A stretch of 64,000 nt of DNA from Larix kaempferi (Eukaryota; Streptophyta; Pinopsida; Pinales; Pinaceae). Shown here in pieces: positions 10,808-21,816 of the stretch; position 1 is the first letter of the stretch, and each line of letters opens with the position of its first letter. Position numbers and translations under genes: made by a program. Location of the stretch: positions 434,001 through 498,000 of the forward strand of contig BSBM01000424.1 in NCBI GenBank assembly GCA_027924585.1. The letters are read 5' to 3'. The notes under the pieces are model-generated. The model did no database searches. It was not told where the DNA came from and saw only the letters and a program-made list of their open reading frames with translations.

Positions 10808-13726
10808 TCAACGGCTGGACATAGTGCATGTCACGGTCTTTGCCTTGAAGTCTGCATATGGCTGTTCGACATTCCGCACCAGATCCTGAGCATCCTTAGC
10901 TACTGCCTGACTGTTGATCACATCGTCGGCTGATGGGTGATCGGCAAGCTTGTCCATGACCTGCTGTCAATACTGCTGTACTTCTTGTAGTGCTTCACTG
11001 GCCTGCAGCATCAGTTTCCCGCCAGTGTCCTGGAATTCTTCCATCTGGACCGCATGTATCTTCTGACATTCATCTACCTTGGCAACCCGTTGTTGCAAGT
11101 CCTTCAGCTCGCGTGACTTAGCAACTTGCTCCATTGGTGGCAAGGTTTTCATTGCAGCCTTTAATGTGGCCACCTGGCCCTCCGCTTCCTGCCGGATTTT
11201 AGTGAGCTTCTCAACTTGCTCATTGTGAACAATGCAACCCCAAAATTGTACCGTTTCAATGGTAAGTCTAGTTTCCTGGGTTTCCAGCTCCTCCATCTGG
11301 GTGGCAACTTCCTCAAGTGCCCTTCTTCGTTCATCCACCTCGGCCTGAGGCGTACTTGGTTTCAACTGAGCCTTCAACAGGTTGTTCTCCTGTCGCAATT
11401 GAACAATGGTAGCCCCCAACCACTGCACTTGGTGGAGAATGTCTACCTCTTCAGTGGGCTCCGGGACATGTTGATAAGCCTCTGTGATCGCCTAGTCAAC
11501 CCGAACACTATCGTCCCACATGCGAGCCTTTTCCGCAATAAGGAAATCTTGTTCCTTTTTAAGTGCTTCCATGGCGTGACCCTTCTCGGCCCACTCCTTC
11601 TTAAGGTCGGATTCAAGGTCATCCACTGCTTTCCGCACTGCGGCAGCCCTGCTTGTAAGCTCATCAATCTCGGTGGTTGCAGCTACCTCGCTTTCCTACA
11701 AGTGTTGAAAGCTCTTCCTGATTTCATGCATTCTTTCCGCCATTTCTTGGGAGGTGACCCTCTGCATTGTCGCTAGTGCCATTGCTGGTAGTTCATTAAC
11801 ATTGATAGTCACTTGGGCAATCGACTGCAACACGTTTTGCAAAGCCTCGTTGTCAGTCACAACCGCAGTCGAGGGAATGTTGATATTCTGGACCTGGAAC
11901 GTGGTGCGGATTGTGACCGTTTCCTGCATAGGTACGTTACCGGGTTCCTTTTGTAACACTGCACTACACAAAGAATCCATACGAGCAGCAAGTGCAGAGA
12001 ATCCCTCCTCCGCTTTCACGGACATCTTGTCGGCAGCCGATGTGGTGGCATGGTTAAGAGCTGTAATTAACCGACCCATTTACACCTCCGCTGGTAAAGA
12101 CATCCCACTGATCGTCTCATGCTCGTGGTGCCGTTTTGATCGGTTTTCCTCAAGAGCGCGGTCGCTATCATTGGCAGTTGGTGTTCTGATTGACTCATGA
12201 TCAGAACTATGATGACTCTGCTGATCCTGAGCTGATACTCGATCCGCGGGGCCCATTGGTGGACCTCCATCATCAATTTCTATGGAACTCATGGGCTGTC
12301 GCCAAGCCTCCGGCCACTCATTCACAATAGCCTCCAAATCTTCCGTGGTCACTTTATACCTGGTCTGTAACCATTGTTGATTAACATCACGACGAGCTTG
12401 TATATGTATGACACTTGGTCATATTGCAAATGCCATGATAGGTGTAAATCGTGCCACAGTATCTTCGGATATTCATGGGACCTGTGTCGCGGCATCACAA
12501 AGCATTTCAGAATATAGCCCAAACTGCAATTGGCACTCCCGGATGCGCTCAGGCTCTTGTACATACCAAAGATTCTAATAACGTGCCCCTCATCGTTTCG
12601 CTGCAGACGGGCAGTCCATACCCTAGTAGGTGTCGGGCTCTTTCCATGTAACTAGAACGATCATCAGCAACAACCAACTATATGAGAAAGCGTCCCTACC
12701 CACTTGGACGTCTATGACATCCTCCATGAGCTGATTCAAGAGATATAGGGACCAGTTCATCTGGACTCCTTCTGCACATTGCTCTGCGCAAGCGACTATT
12801 CCTTAATTACATTGGTTAGGGCAACCTCCCCTAATCACCTTGCAGGACAGGATCTTAATGCCGGTGAGTACCTCCTGATTATTGCAGCTATTGGTGCGAT
12901 ACCCACGCCCATCCAATTCCAATTCATACTTTTGTGCCAACCGTCGCACCCACTTCTTCTCGTTTTCCTTTCCTTGAATAAACTGCGCCGGATCAATGCC
13001 ATTCTTAGGCAAACCGGTAATAAAAGAAATCAAGTCAACAGTGACCGGGACCTCTTTGTCCAACCACAGCGAACCCCCGTGGAAGCATGACAAGAGCTGT
13101 TTTACACAAGAACCAACTTCCACTAGGCACCCAAAATGCGGCATGTTAATTAGCCCTAACAAGCCAGCCTGTCGTAGTCCTCATGCCCAATCGTGTATCT
13201 CTGGAACCGGTGAATTGCGTGTCTTAGGCACATATGGTGTTGATGCAATTTCAGGTTGGGCCACCATGTTGTGGTCCTCGTAGCACAGGCGCATCAGTGC
13301 CGGCCCAATATCCACCGAGCACTTCAACCCAGCCAGGAGTGCAGGCATCTTCACACTAAATTTCTGTTTCGGATTTATCTTACGTGAGGTGGCATCTGGC
13401 CGAACAGGAGGGATGTAACCAAGGATATTATTTGCAGACTGTCCCAGCCATTGGGAAGATGGATGAACGGTGTGACTGGACTTCCCCACCTGCTCTGGAG
13501 CTTCGCCATCCACCGCAGACCAAAGCAATCTCTTACTCTGTGGAGATTCAGAAGGTTGACCCCCTCGACGCTTCTTAGCAACACTTGATGCTCCCACCGG
13601 CATGTTGGAAACCTTGACTCCACGATCAACAGTGTCCGAGGACACACCTTCTCGTTCTATAGCAGTCGAAATGAATGGAGACTCCACTTCATTGCTAATG
13701 TCCACTGTCTCCAGTTCTCCTGGCAT
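10808..13726 (-). pseudogene. Large accessory ORF between integrase and 3' LTR, coiled-coil protein
   Basis: One minus-strand frame runs 973 codons from ATG at 13726 to TGA at 10808-10810, interrupted only by scattered stops (e.g. next to 13180, 12802, 12079 and 11695). The N-terminal third is Ser/Pro/Lys-rich. A middle domain holds GLINMPHFGCLVEVG and a VPVTVDLISFITGLP segment (about residues 190-310). After it come a Trp-containing EDLEAIVNEWPEAWR motif and a Ser/His-rich linker. The last 350 residues are long Glu/Gln/Lys/Leu heptad-like stretches typical of coiled coils. It is not gag, pol or an envelope I recognise. I recall similar ORFs beside gypsy pol genes in other plants, so an element-borne accessory protein is likely. 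Its function is unknown. Confidence 0.7.
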
Positions 13727-13729
13727 ACC

Positions 13730-14372
13730 TCACCACTCTTCGTTATATACCTAACAGTAACTGGCTCAAATCACTACAGCGCTCCACAACAACACGTCTT
13801 GCTAATTCCTCGGTGTCTTCTGCCCGATGCTAAACCATACTTATAGCATCTACCCAAATCCTCCGTAATCATGACTAAATCATGCATTAACTCAACCAAA
13901 TCCTGTATTAATGAGGCAAATCCTCCGTCGATCCTATCCGTCGATCCATCGGATCCGCCATTAATTCCCATCATTCGAACAATGCCGTTAATTAACTGTC
14001 CAAATTTTGGCATTTATTACTGATTTGATCGGGTCACAACGCTGCCATGAATCTACGACTATTCCAAAATTGCGGCACAAGTCTTCTCTCTTGCACATAC
14101 CTTCTTTTGTTGGTGCGCCATCTGCCACCAAGCAACCTGCAACACATAATTTTTTTTTTTCTTTTTTCGATGCGACTCAGACATTGCACTGCTCCAAGCC
14201 CTATCGATAGGGCTTCAACCTGTGACCATTTACCAGCTTGGGGAGCATCGCCCCATCCAACCCTGCAGCTAAACCGCTCCTCTTGAAGTAATACTATTGA
14301 TGCGATATGGACCGAGCCAATGCATCTGCAACTTTCCTGGATGTTTCATAAACTTGCTGTCATATAATAACA
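13730..14372 (-). other. Integrase tail and spacer before the accessory ORF
   Basis: After the integrase frame stops near 14375 the minus strand keeps short protein-like pieces and then a T-rich tract (about 14150-14166 on the plus strand). No chromodomain motif is visible. It is a spacer within the gypsy element. Confidence 0.45.
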
Positions 14373-14960
14373 CTAAGTTGCCTGCTGAAACTGTTTACTT
14401 TTGATATGTCGATCATGCCATGCCTTCTGGCGATCTTTCTCCACCCCTTGGTGAAAGCCAGCGATAAATCGATCCTCTTCCAGCTCCACCAATTGTGCTA
14501 GACGTTCATCTAATGCTGCAACATCATCCATGCTCGTAACAACCGCAATTCGTAGACTTGGAACAATGTACTCCATTGGCATAATTGCTTCCTTCCCATA
14601 TACCAGCTTGAAAGGTGTCTGACCAGTCAACCTTTTACATGTGGTGCGATAGGCCCACAATATTGCTAGGATTTTCAGATCCCAGTCGTCGCGGTTCGCA
14701 TTGCACACCTTTGTCAATGCATGCTCCAATACCTTGTTAAACGCCTCCATCGTTCCATTTTCCTGTGGGTGATAGGGTGTACTCTTCTTATGATGTATCT
14801 GCAACTCCTCCGTCAATGCGCTGATAGTGTGATTAAGAAAGTGGCTGCCTTGATCACTCAACAATATCTTGGGGCAGCCGAAACGAGTGATAATGTGATC
14901 AAACAAAAATCGAGCAGCCGTTGCAGTGGAGCAATCAACTACAGGTGCTGCCTCATCCCA
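14373..14960 (-). pseudogene. pol: Integrase, C-terminal part of catalytic core onward
   Basis: The frame joins RT without a stop and carries gypsy integrase landmarks: [20 protein letters not shown] (second catalytic Asp in LLSDQGSHF), then [13 protein letters not shown] (catalytic Glu in QENG) and WAYRTT. Downstream are the [14 protein letters not shown] and MEYIVPS segments typical of plant gypsy integrases. The zinc-binding HHCC domain and the first catalytic Asp are missing because an internal deletion fused RT to the core at about 14960. Integrase would insert element cDNA into the chromosome; this copy cannot. Confidence 0.85.
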
Positions 14961-15630
14961 TCGGCATCGCTCAAGCATTAACCGCAGATTGGCCAGATGG
15001 TCACGAATCAATCCATAAACGGTCCAATCATCCATATATACCTGCAAAAACTTCTGAATAAAATCTTTGAATGCGGCAACAACGACCCGAGAGAATATCG
15101 CAGGTGCATTCTTCAAACCAAACGACATTACCGTGTACTGAAAGCAACCCCATTCAGTAACAAAAGTTGTCTTATGGCGATATTCCTTGGCAATGCCAAT
15201 CTAATGGTAGCCAGAGAATCCATTAGTGAAAGAGTACATCTCCTGGCCACCCACTCCTTCAAGTACTTCATCAGTAAACGGGGTCGGAAAAGGGTCATGC
15301 AAGCAGGCATCGTTCAACTTTTGCAGGTCGACGCAAATGCGCACTTCGCCTGTTTTCTTGTCCTGCACCACCATAGGACTGATCCATTCGGATTCTTCCA
15401 TAGGTTCGATAATACCAGCATCCAACATGCAATCAAGTTCCGCCTTGACCTTTTCTTTATGTCGCGGATTCAGCCGATAAGGTCGCTGTCGGACTGGCTT
15501 AGCATCTGGTTTTAAGGGAATCTTCATCTCTCCTAAATCACCTAGGATTCCCTTCATTTTGGAAAACTTCATGGGAAACACATCTTGAAACTCATGAAGT
15601 AATTCAATAACCTTACTCATCATCTCATCG
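14955..15630 (-). pseudogene. pol: Reverse transcriptase, N-terminal two-thirds
   Basis: The same frame as protease and integrase carries the RT start (IPLKPDAKPVRQRPYRLNP), then the SEWISPMVVQDKKTGE segment and RICVDLQKLND. It continues with FPTPFTDEVLEGVGG, the FTNGFSGYH box (the first Asp of the usual TDGFSGYH is Asn here), [15 protein letters not shown] and the catalytic [10 protein letters not shown]. Just after [10 protein letters not shown] the sequence jumps into integrase (EAAPVVDC), so the rest of RT and all of RNase H are absent. RT copies element RNA into cDNA. There is a stop beside 15200. Confidence 0.9.
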
Positions 15631-15639
15631 TCCCAATAA

Positions 15640-16440
15640 TCCCCAACATTAGAAAACTTGGGAGTAGCCTCAGTGCCGATATTCGTCTTGAGGAGCTGCA
15701 ATGGTTGACTAAACAGATTACTTGGTGCAGCAGGTGGGACCACATCGCGACTTCCTTCAGATTCGGGAATGTTAATATTTCGGGGATCATCATCATCCTC
15801 TGGCCCACCACTGATGTTAAAGAATTCCATGAGAGACCGCATTTGACAATGTGTGTGCGGGTCGATAGGGTAGGCCGCTGGAACAACCTGAAGTACCACG
15901 TTGCGGATGAGCTGCAGGGCGTTATGGACATCAGGGTTAGCATCCACAAAAGTGAACGTATGAGTGAAACAGATCGTCAACTCCCCCCATGTTGTAATGT
16001 CTCGGCGCAACTCGGCTGCAGTGTACCACGAGCGCAGTATCTCGTCCAAAGTATGGACAAAAGCATGGACCCACTCATCTCTGGGTTGTGCTACCCATAA
16101 GCGTTGGCATTCCATCACATGATCAATGGGATCGGTTCGGCCATCATACTTTCCAGTGTGATAAACCTCAGTATCGCCGAACCGAACCATTATCAACCTT
16201 CGACACTGTGACAAACCTTTAATGAATTTCTTATGTGTCACCCACCAGTGTGCTGGAGCAGCCTTCAGTGCTTTGTCCAATGCCAGCAATCGCTATGGTT
16301 CTGAGACACGGTCTTCAAACTCTGCTAAAAAGGTGGTTAGGCCAGGAAAACCTTCATAGACAGGCAATGTGATCGTTTCTGTCGCAACACGACATAAGGA
16401 TTGCGTAATTAAGCCACATTTCCGGAATGGTACCTCATGC
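15640..16440 (-). pseudogene. pol: Second Gag-like domain located between protease and RT
   Basis: In the pol frame, between the protease and the RT start, lies a region resembling a retrotransposon Gag capsid: LLALDKALKAAPAHWW, QCRRLIMVRFG, YDGRTDPIDHVMECQ, EWVHAFVHTLDEILRSWY, then WGELTICFTHTFTF. The spacing of a substrate-like WW motif, an FxxxL helix region and a W-x-E-L-x-x-x-F block follows the retrotrans_gag pattern. An acidic linker (EDDDDPRNINIPESEGS) leads to RT. A proper gag exists upstream (18386-19285), so this is an additional copy-like module, perhaps a structural or RT-tethering domain. I recall the same protease/Gag-like/RT order in plant gypsy sequences, but its function is unknown to me. 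Confidence 0.7.
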
Positions 16441-16448
16441 ATTTGGTT

Positions 16449-17252
16449 CTACCAATGTTCCAAGGAATCATCAGAGTCGGAAGACGCAGAGCTCTCGCTG
16501 TGCCACTCCAACTCACCGTGGACAGTAGGATGAATATAATCTTCAGAAATATTGAATGTAAGGTCCCATCTAGCGGGATCATCATCTTTTACAGGCTCCA
16601 CGTAGCGGCGTCCTTCAGCTGGATCCAACGGGGCTATGACTCTGAAATCACGATTCTCAAAGGTCATCATGCGCTTTTTGAAGTTGATTACAGCTCCACT
16701 ATCGTTAGCCCATCTGATCCCCAAGAGCTCCGGATAAGAGCTTCCTCCCTCAACCACTTCAATAACATCAAAGTCAGCATAAGTCTTCATGCCCTCAATA
16801 TCAATCGTGAGTCGCGGAACTCGCCCAATGGGTGTTACCTTCGCATGGTTAGCCAATCGGAGCTGCACAGGAGACCATCTCAATGGGGGACTCCCCATCC
16901 TCTGCCACACCTGCTTGGTTAAGATGTTAACATCCGAACCAAGGTCAAGAATCACAGAGTCAACATCATATTCACCAATCTGAATATCCATGCGCATCTC
17001 CTTGCCAGTCTTTCGTCAGTGTAGGGAGTTGACTGTCGACTCCTGCCATCCTTTCAGAAATCGCTGCAACCATCCCTCAATCTCAACCAGGGCAGCCGGG
17101 TCTCGTGCCAATGACAAACAGCTTTCAAGGAAATTTTGCAATGTCCCCGATGGTGGTGGTTGGTCAACGTCTGATGTAGTATCAAAGACAGGCGGCATAT
17201 CACAAACAATAGCCTTACCGCAGTCTTTCTCCAAAGTGCGACGTGCCTCCAA
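16449..17252 (-). pseudogene. pol: Aspartic protease (retropepsin) and upstream linker
   Basis: Frame 17252 to 16449 has one stop near 17013. A linker precedes a retropepsin core: the active-site region reads VILDLGSDVNILT (D-L-G instead of D-T/S-G), followed by a WSPVQLRLANHAKV stretch, an IDIEGMKTYADFDVIEV strand pair and a YPELLGIRWA segment. The second half of the fold is followed by an acidic/Ser tail (SSASSDSDDSLEHW). Retropepsin cleaves the Gag-Pol polyprotein. Because the D-L-G-S form is embedded in otherwise conserved sequence, it may be a family trait rather than a mutation. This frame differs from that of gag (+1 offset). Confidence 0.8.
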
Positions 17253-17299
17253 GAATGTCTCTCACTCCATATCAATGTCGAAGGGTACCATTTTTTGAC

Positions 17300-18364
17300 T
17301 AGCCAACCGAATCAGTGGTCACTAACCATCTTCCCCAGTTGTATTGCCTCCATGAGTGACAACAGCCACCGAAGCATCTTGTGGTTGCGGTTCGCCAGAA
17401 ATGGTCGCAATATTTGCACCCTGCGTCTGGTTTTGCTGCAAATTCCCCGGTTGATTGACATTTTGATTGACGGTTGGTGGTGGTCGCGGGGGCTGGTTTT
17501 GTACTGGTTGCTGGACTGGGTTCTGTACTGGTTGCTGTGGCTAGGCCTGATTCTGTAGCTACGGAGCGTTCCCAGCCTGCCATCGTGAAATCAACTGTGG
17601 ACAATTCTCAACCATATGATCATTACCAAAACAAAACGTACACTAATTATGTAGCAGTGGGAAGTTGCGCTGATAATTCCCCCATACCGCACAGTGGTAA
17701 CATTGCACAGGTCCATGACCTCCTCGGCTTCCTCCTCCACGACCAAATCCGCCACCGCGTCCGCCCCTGTATCCTCCTAGGTAGCCGCCCTACTGTTGGT
17801 ACTAAGCTTGGTTAAATTGTTACTGCATTGGTGCTGGTGGTATCCCTTGCCCTTGTGGTGCATACTACGGTTGCTGTACATATTGTGGCTATGGGGGAGT
17901 CATCTGCATCGGAGCATATTGTGGCATGAACTGCTGCGGTTGTTGTTGCTGTGGTGCAAATGCATTTGCGGTTGCGGTAGCGGCTGGGCTACCTGCGGTT
18001 GCAGTTGTGGTTGTTGCACAACGCGTTAATCGTCCTTGACGTAGAATGCATCACACATCCTCTCCTGTAGCAACCCATATGCACGAAAATCTTTGTCATT
18101 ATGAACCACCAGCTTGCAGAATGTGCAATAAATATTTCATGGGGTTGTGACCATTTTCTGCATATATGGTAAATTATCGTGACTGTGCCAAAACACGTGA
18201 CAAACGCGACACCACGGCAAACTGCCACCATTCAACGGGTTTGGCGCTCCTGACACCAAATAATTACGAAAATCCAGGAAATTATCCTTCGTATGCCCTT
18301 CTCCTCGGCATCGTGTAGACCATACTTCATCATGTTGTTCCTTATTCTTCTTCAAATCTTGCAA
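17300..18364 (-). pseudogene. gag: Gag C-terminal region with several zinc-knuckle-like motifs and a Gln/Pro linker
   Basis: The frame of gag continues through stops. CCHC-like boxes appear in order: CHVFWHSHDN context near 18200, CKLVVHNDKDF near 18100, QCYHCGVWGNYQRNF near 17690 and CTFCFGNDHMVENC near 17620. The last is a complete C-X2-C-X4-H-X4-C; the others have lost one or two ligands. Between them is a Gln/Pro/His-rich linker (about 17830-18030), and the last knuckle is followed by a Thr/Pro/Ala-rich stretch. Zinc knuckles bind element RNA for packaging. Up to four knuckles in one Gag is more than the usual one or two. Confidence 0.6.
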
Positions 18365-18385
18365 CTATATAGTCAGGTTAGCAAG

Positions 18386-19285
18386 CTATGTCTGTATCTG
18401 CAACATCCCGACTGCATTGTCTCCAATCGGTGATGCCTCCAATCGCATTGCAATATCTAGAGCTTCACTAGGTGTCGATATGTTTTGCTGCATCAACGAC
18501 AGCCGAATGTGGGGTAGTAGTGCCGCAATGAACCATTCTTTATGTTGGACAGCACTCATATCAAAACTAACTTTTTCCATCAGCATCTTGAATTGCTGGT
18601 CGAAATCCCATACCGCCTCATTGGGATATTGCTTAATTTCCTTCAATTCAGTAATATATTGGGCCTCCGACTTAGGCCGTCTAAATTCAGCAATCATCCC
18701 ATCCCGAATCTCATCCAGTGACTTCTCTGGGGTCCCCGTAGGGACTAGAATAAAATTCATGAACCAATCTAATGCACGACCTCGCAGAGTCGTGGCTAAC
18801 TGTCCTTTCTTAGCATTGGCATCAGTGATCTGTTTCATGGTCTAGACCGCTTCACACAAAAACCAATACTGTTCTAGGTTGTCTGTCGCACTTCCATGGA
18901 ACAACGGTAACTTAGCATCATTACTCACCATTCTGGGCTTCCTTCCTCCTGTCGTTGTGCTACTACTAATTAACTTCTGCGGAATTAATGAACTTGGCGG
19001 TGTCGAAGTAGTATTTCTTTCTATTTGAGAGTTGGTGAGCAGAGGTGTGGGTATGTTGGTGCTGGGGTTTGGTCCTGTCTCTATCCTGGGCGTAGCCTGG
19101 TCGTCCCTATCAGGATTGTGAGGTTGCTTCATCCCGTGTGGTCTTCCTTCGCAGTTTTGCGATTCGATCGCAGCAGGACCTTCTCCCGTCCTCTGCCTCT
19201 TCTCCTGTCGAAACCTCGCTCCTCCTCTTGTAAGACCACTCTCTTCCTCGGCTTCACTCACAGTCTCCTCATGGTTTGCACCCAT
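18386..19285 (-). pseudogene. gag: Gag (capsid) polyprotein
   Basis: Starts at ATG 19283-19285 with an acidic, low-complexity N-terminus. The capsid part begins near LPLFHGSATDNLEQYWFLCE and continues across one in-frame TAG (18841-18843) into GQLATTLRGRALDWFMNF, DEIRDGMIAEFRRPKSE, LKEIKQYPNEAVWDFDQQF and FIAALLPHIRLSL. This is the normal retrotrans_gag order and spacing. Gag assembles the virus-like particle. About 575 bp of leader separate it from the PBS. The single stop is consistent with C-to-T decay of a CAG codon. Confidence 0.85.
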
Positions 19286-19860
19286 CTACCCCTTACCATT
19301 CCATATACCGCCCCCCAGCAGTCGTGGTACCCACGGCCTCCGCCCACCAGGCCGTCTACTGATCAAGGTGCATCTTTAATATACCCTTTTCACAGATTAG
19401 CATCTTAATTGACAGTTGGAGCGACAGCAGAAACCTTCCACTTGGTCCTCGGAAGAAGTATCTTTCAGCTTCACTATAGGATTTCTTCGTGTCAACTGCA
19501 AATTCAGTGATATATCCCTCCAAGATGCTATCAAGCCAAACTTCGACAGCTTGCGATGCCTTATTATCGACTTCCTGCAGCTCCTTAATCAACTCCGGGG
19601 TCCAAGCCGTCGGCTCACCACCTTGGAAGTTCCTCTTCTAGAAAGTCAGCTTCGACAACCATTCATACAAAATAACTGAGAATTCACAGAAAAACCATTC
19701 GTGCGGACCGTTGTGAATATATCTTCCCAGCCAGTGATCTGCTGTTAGTTTCCTGTTCCGGCTTTCTTCTTCAGCGAACTCCTACAACTTCTAATCAAAC
19801 CATTTTTGTATCTTCGGCTTCGTCGAGTGCCACAACATGACCTCCTTTCACTTTGCACAT

Positions 19861-19879
19861 GGTCCCGACAACGGAACCA
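19861..19879 (-). promoter_or_regulatory. Gypsy primer binding site
   Basis: The plus strand reads GGTCCCGACAACGGAACCA, which looks like a tRNA 3' end with CCA, two bases from the right LTR. Its reverse complement starts TGGT as a PBS should. The position fixes the minus-strand orientation. The tRNA species is not identified. Confidence 0.75.
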
Positions 19880-19881
19880 TT

Positions 19882-20689
19882 TGTTGACCAACGCGACCTC
19901 GGTCGACAGGGGTTCACCTCACTGTCGACACATAACACAGTCTCCCTGGGCACCAGCCCGAGCAGGTTTGAGCCCACCCAGTAACACCCGCAGAGCGGAT
20001 GAGATCTCACCCGAGGCGTCTAGGAAGAGCAGACGGAACCATGTTTCCACTGAGGGAGGAGGAGAGTTGTGGTTGCACGGACTAACTCTATTGCGGTACT
20101 TAAACATAAACTTTAAACATTCGGCAAGGAGTTATAACATGTTACTTCATCGCAGCATTTATCGTCACATTCAACATAGAACACATTACTTAATCACAAC
20201 ATTACATTTATCGTCATAGCAACAGTAAACAGATATTGCATCAAACAACATTCATACATCGTAACATTGCACAAAGATCGTACCAAAACATCATCATTAT
20301 ATTACTGTCGCGATCATATACCAGAAGCAAAACACAGATCTCGTACCCAATTGTTCTTCTTTCTCTATTCTCCTATTCCCTCACTTCTTCTCCCCTAACA
20401 CTTACAACTCTTATCTACTTATAGGATTCCGCCATTACAATACTTGTCCACTTACAAACGAATTCCTAACCGACATTGTGGACAATTGACCCAATATCTA
20501 ACTAACTCGGTCCAAATGACCCCAAAAACCCGCATACTGCGGTACAACTGACTCACTATTACATAACATATGGTCCAAGTGACCCAAAACCCGCCAACTG
20601 CGGTATAAAATACTCCTTTCGTGCCCTCATCCGTCGTGTCGCAGCGTCGGTGGTACCGCAATATTTCCCCATCAAACCGCCTGCCAACA
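19882..20689 (-). repeat. Gypsy 5' LTR (right copy)
   Basis: 808 bp, TGTTGACC to CCAACA on the plus strand, colinear with 9961-10768. The TATA equivalent on the minus strand is at 20416-20423 with one change from TATAAATA. The right flank tggtg completes the 5-bp target duplication. Confidence 0.93.
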
Positions 20690-20694
20690 TGGTG

Positions 20695-20792
20695 TTAAAT
20701 TGATATTGGTGCATGTTTTAAAAGTGAATAATTTGTAAATCTGCGCATGATACTGATTCACCCCCACCTTAGTATCATTAATAATTCCAACA
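20695..20792 (+). repeat. Copia 5' LTR, right part
   Basis: The last 98 bp of the interrupted copia LTR, ending AATTCCAACA just before the primer binding site. Its terminal CAACA pairs with the TGTTG at 8768. Confidence 0.85.
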
Positions 20793-20794
20793 AT

Positions 20795-20808
20795 TGGTAT
20801 CAGAGTGG
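20795..20808 (+). promoter_or_regulatory. Copia primer binding site
   Basis: TTGGTATCAGAG begins two bases after the LTR. This is the initiator-Met tRNA complement used by most plant copia elements. Confidence 0.85.
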
Positions 20809-20832
20809 GTTGCTTCAGTAACATTTTAACAG

Positions 20833-21816
20833 TTGGAAGATAAATATCACCGCAAGGAAAATGATAGAAAGGAGGGACTTTCCACAAATAGAGCACCAAG
20901 GTTCAATGGGTCTTACTACACCTTTTGGAGCATAATAATGGAGGTGTATTTACAATCACTTGGAGATGATGTATGGAAATCTGTCCTAAGTGGTTATAAA
21001 GTTCCCAATAGTCCTCCAGTGGATGGAGCTGACAAGAGGCTATATGAATGCAATGTAAGGGCCATAAATGCAATATTGTGTGGATTAACAAACTCATAAT
21101 TCACCAAGGTTATCTAGTGCACATCAACAAAGGAGGTATGGGACAAAATAAAGAACATCTATGAAGGATATGAGAAATTCAAGAATGTGAAACTACAAAC
21201 TTTCTCAGGAAAGTTTGAAACCCTCAAAATGAAGGAAGAAGAAAACATTGCATCCTATCTCCTTCGAGTGGGTGATATTGTCAATGCGATTAGAGGACTT
21301 GGGGCACAAATTGATGAAGAGGCAGTTGTGCAAAATGTATTAAGTAACAAATTAAATATGGATGAGATTCATGGAATTATTACAACATATGAAATGAGGA
21401 CTGAAAAAGAAAATCCTACAAGAAAAGAAGCAGTGTTCAAGGCATCCAAGAAGACAAGAGAAAGCAGGGAATATTACAACAAAAATATCTCTGATGCATT
21501 AGATGATGAGGTAGCCAATTTTGTGAAGAATCTCAAAAGAGGACAAGGAAAATACAAAGTTAATTTATCCTTCAAATGTTTTAAATGTGGTAGAGTAGGT
21601 CACTTTGCCTCTAAGTGTCCCTACAAGGACTCTAAGGATAGTGATAGTGAAGATGATCTTAATTATAGTGAAAGAAGAAAGTCACACCAAAAATATAGGG
21701 ATGAATATAAAAGGAAGAATATTTTATACTCAAGAAAGGATTGTAGTTCATCTGATAAAAGTGATCAAGAAATGCTCATGGTGATTAAATAAGACTCAAA
21801 ATATGAAGATGCATAA
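20833..21816 (+). pseudogene. gag: Copia Gag with CCHC zinc knuckle
   Basis: One frame with two stops near 21097 and 21115. It shows the copia/UBN2-type Gag pattern: RAPRFNGSYYTFWSIIMEVY, a W-K-S-V segment, NAILCGLTNS, KEVWDKIKNIYEGYEK, LQTFSGKFETLKMKEEENI, then a Lys-rich linker. A complete zinc knuckle CFKCGRVGHFASKC (C-X2-C-X4-H-X4-C) lies near 21574. A Ser/Asp/Lys-rich tail follows. Gag forms the particle and binds RNA. It directly follows the PBS, as expected. Confidence 0.85.

Larger units (their letters stand above)
9961..20689 (-). mobile_element. Ty3/gypsy retrotransposon (Tat-like) with 808-bp LTRs and an accessory 3' ORF
   Basis: Both LTRs are 808 bp (9961-10768 and 19882-20689), running TGTTGACC to CCAACA, and tggtg duplicates flank the element (9956-9960, 20690-20694). 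Coding is on the minus strand: PBS next to the right LTR, gag with zinc knuckles, protease, a second Gag-like region, RT, integrase, then a 973-codon accessory ORF before the 3' LTR. The RT-before-integrase order is gypsy. A large extra ORF and the lack of a visible chromodomain suggest the Tat side; the lineage is inferred. An internal deletion removed the RT C-terminus, RNase H and the integrase N-terminus, so the copy is defective. Confidence 0.92.

Noticed and set aside
11216-12200. Plus-strand ORFs of 186 and 148 codons
   Set aside because: They are antisense shadows of the coiled-coil accessory ORF on the minus strand.
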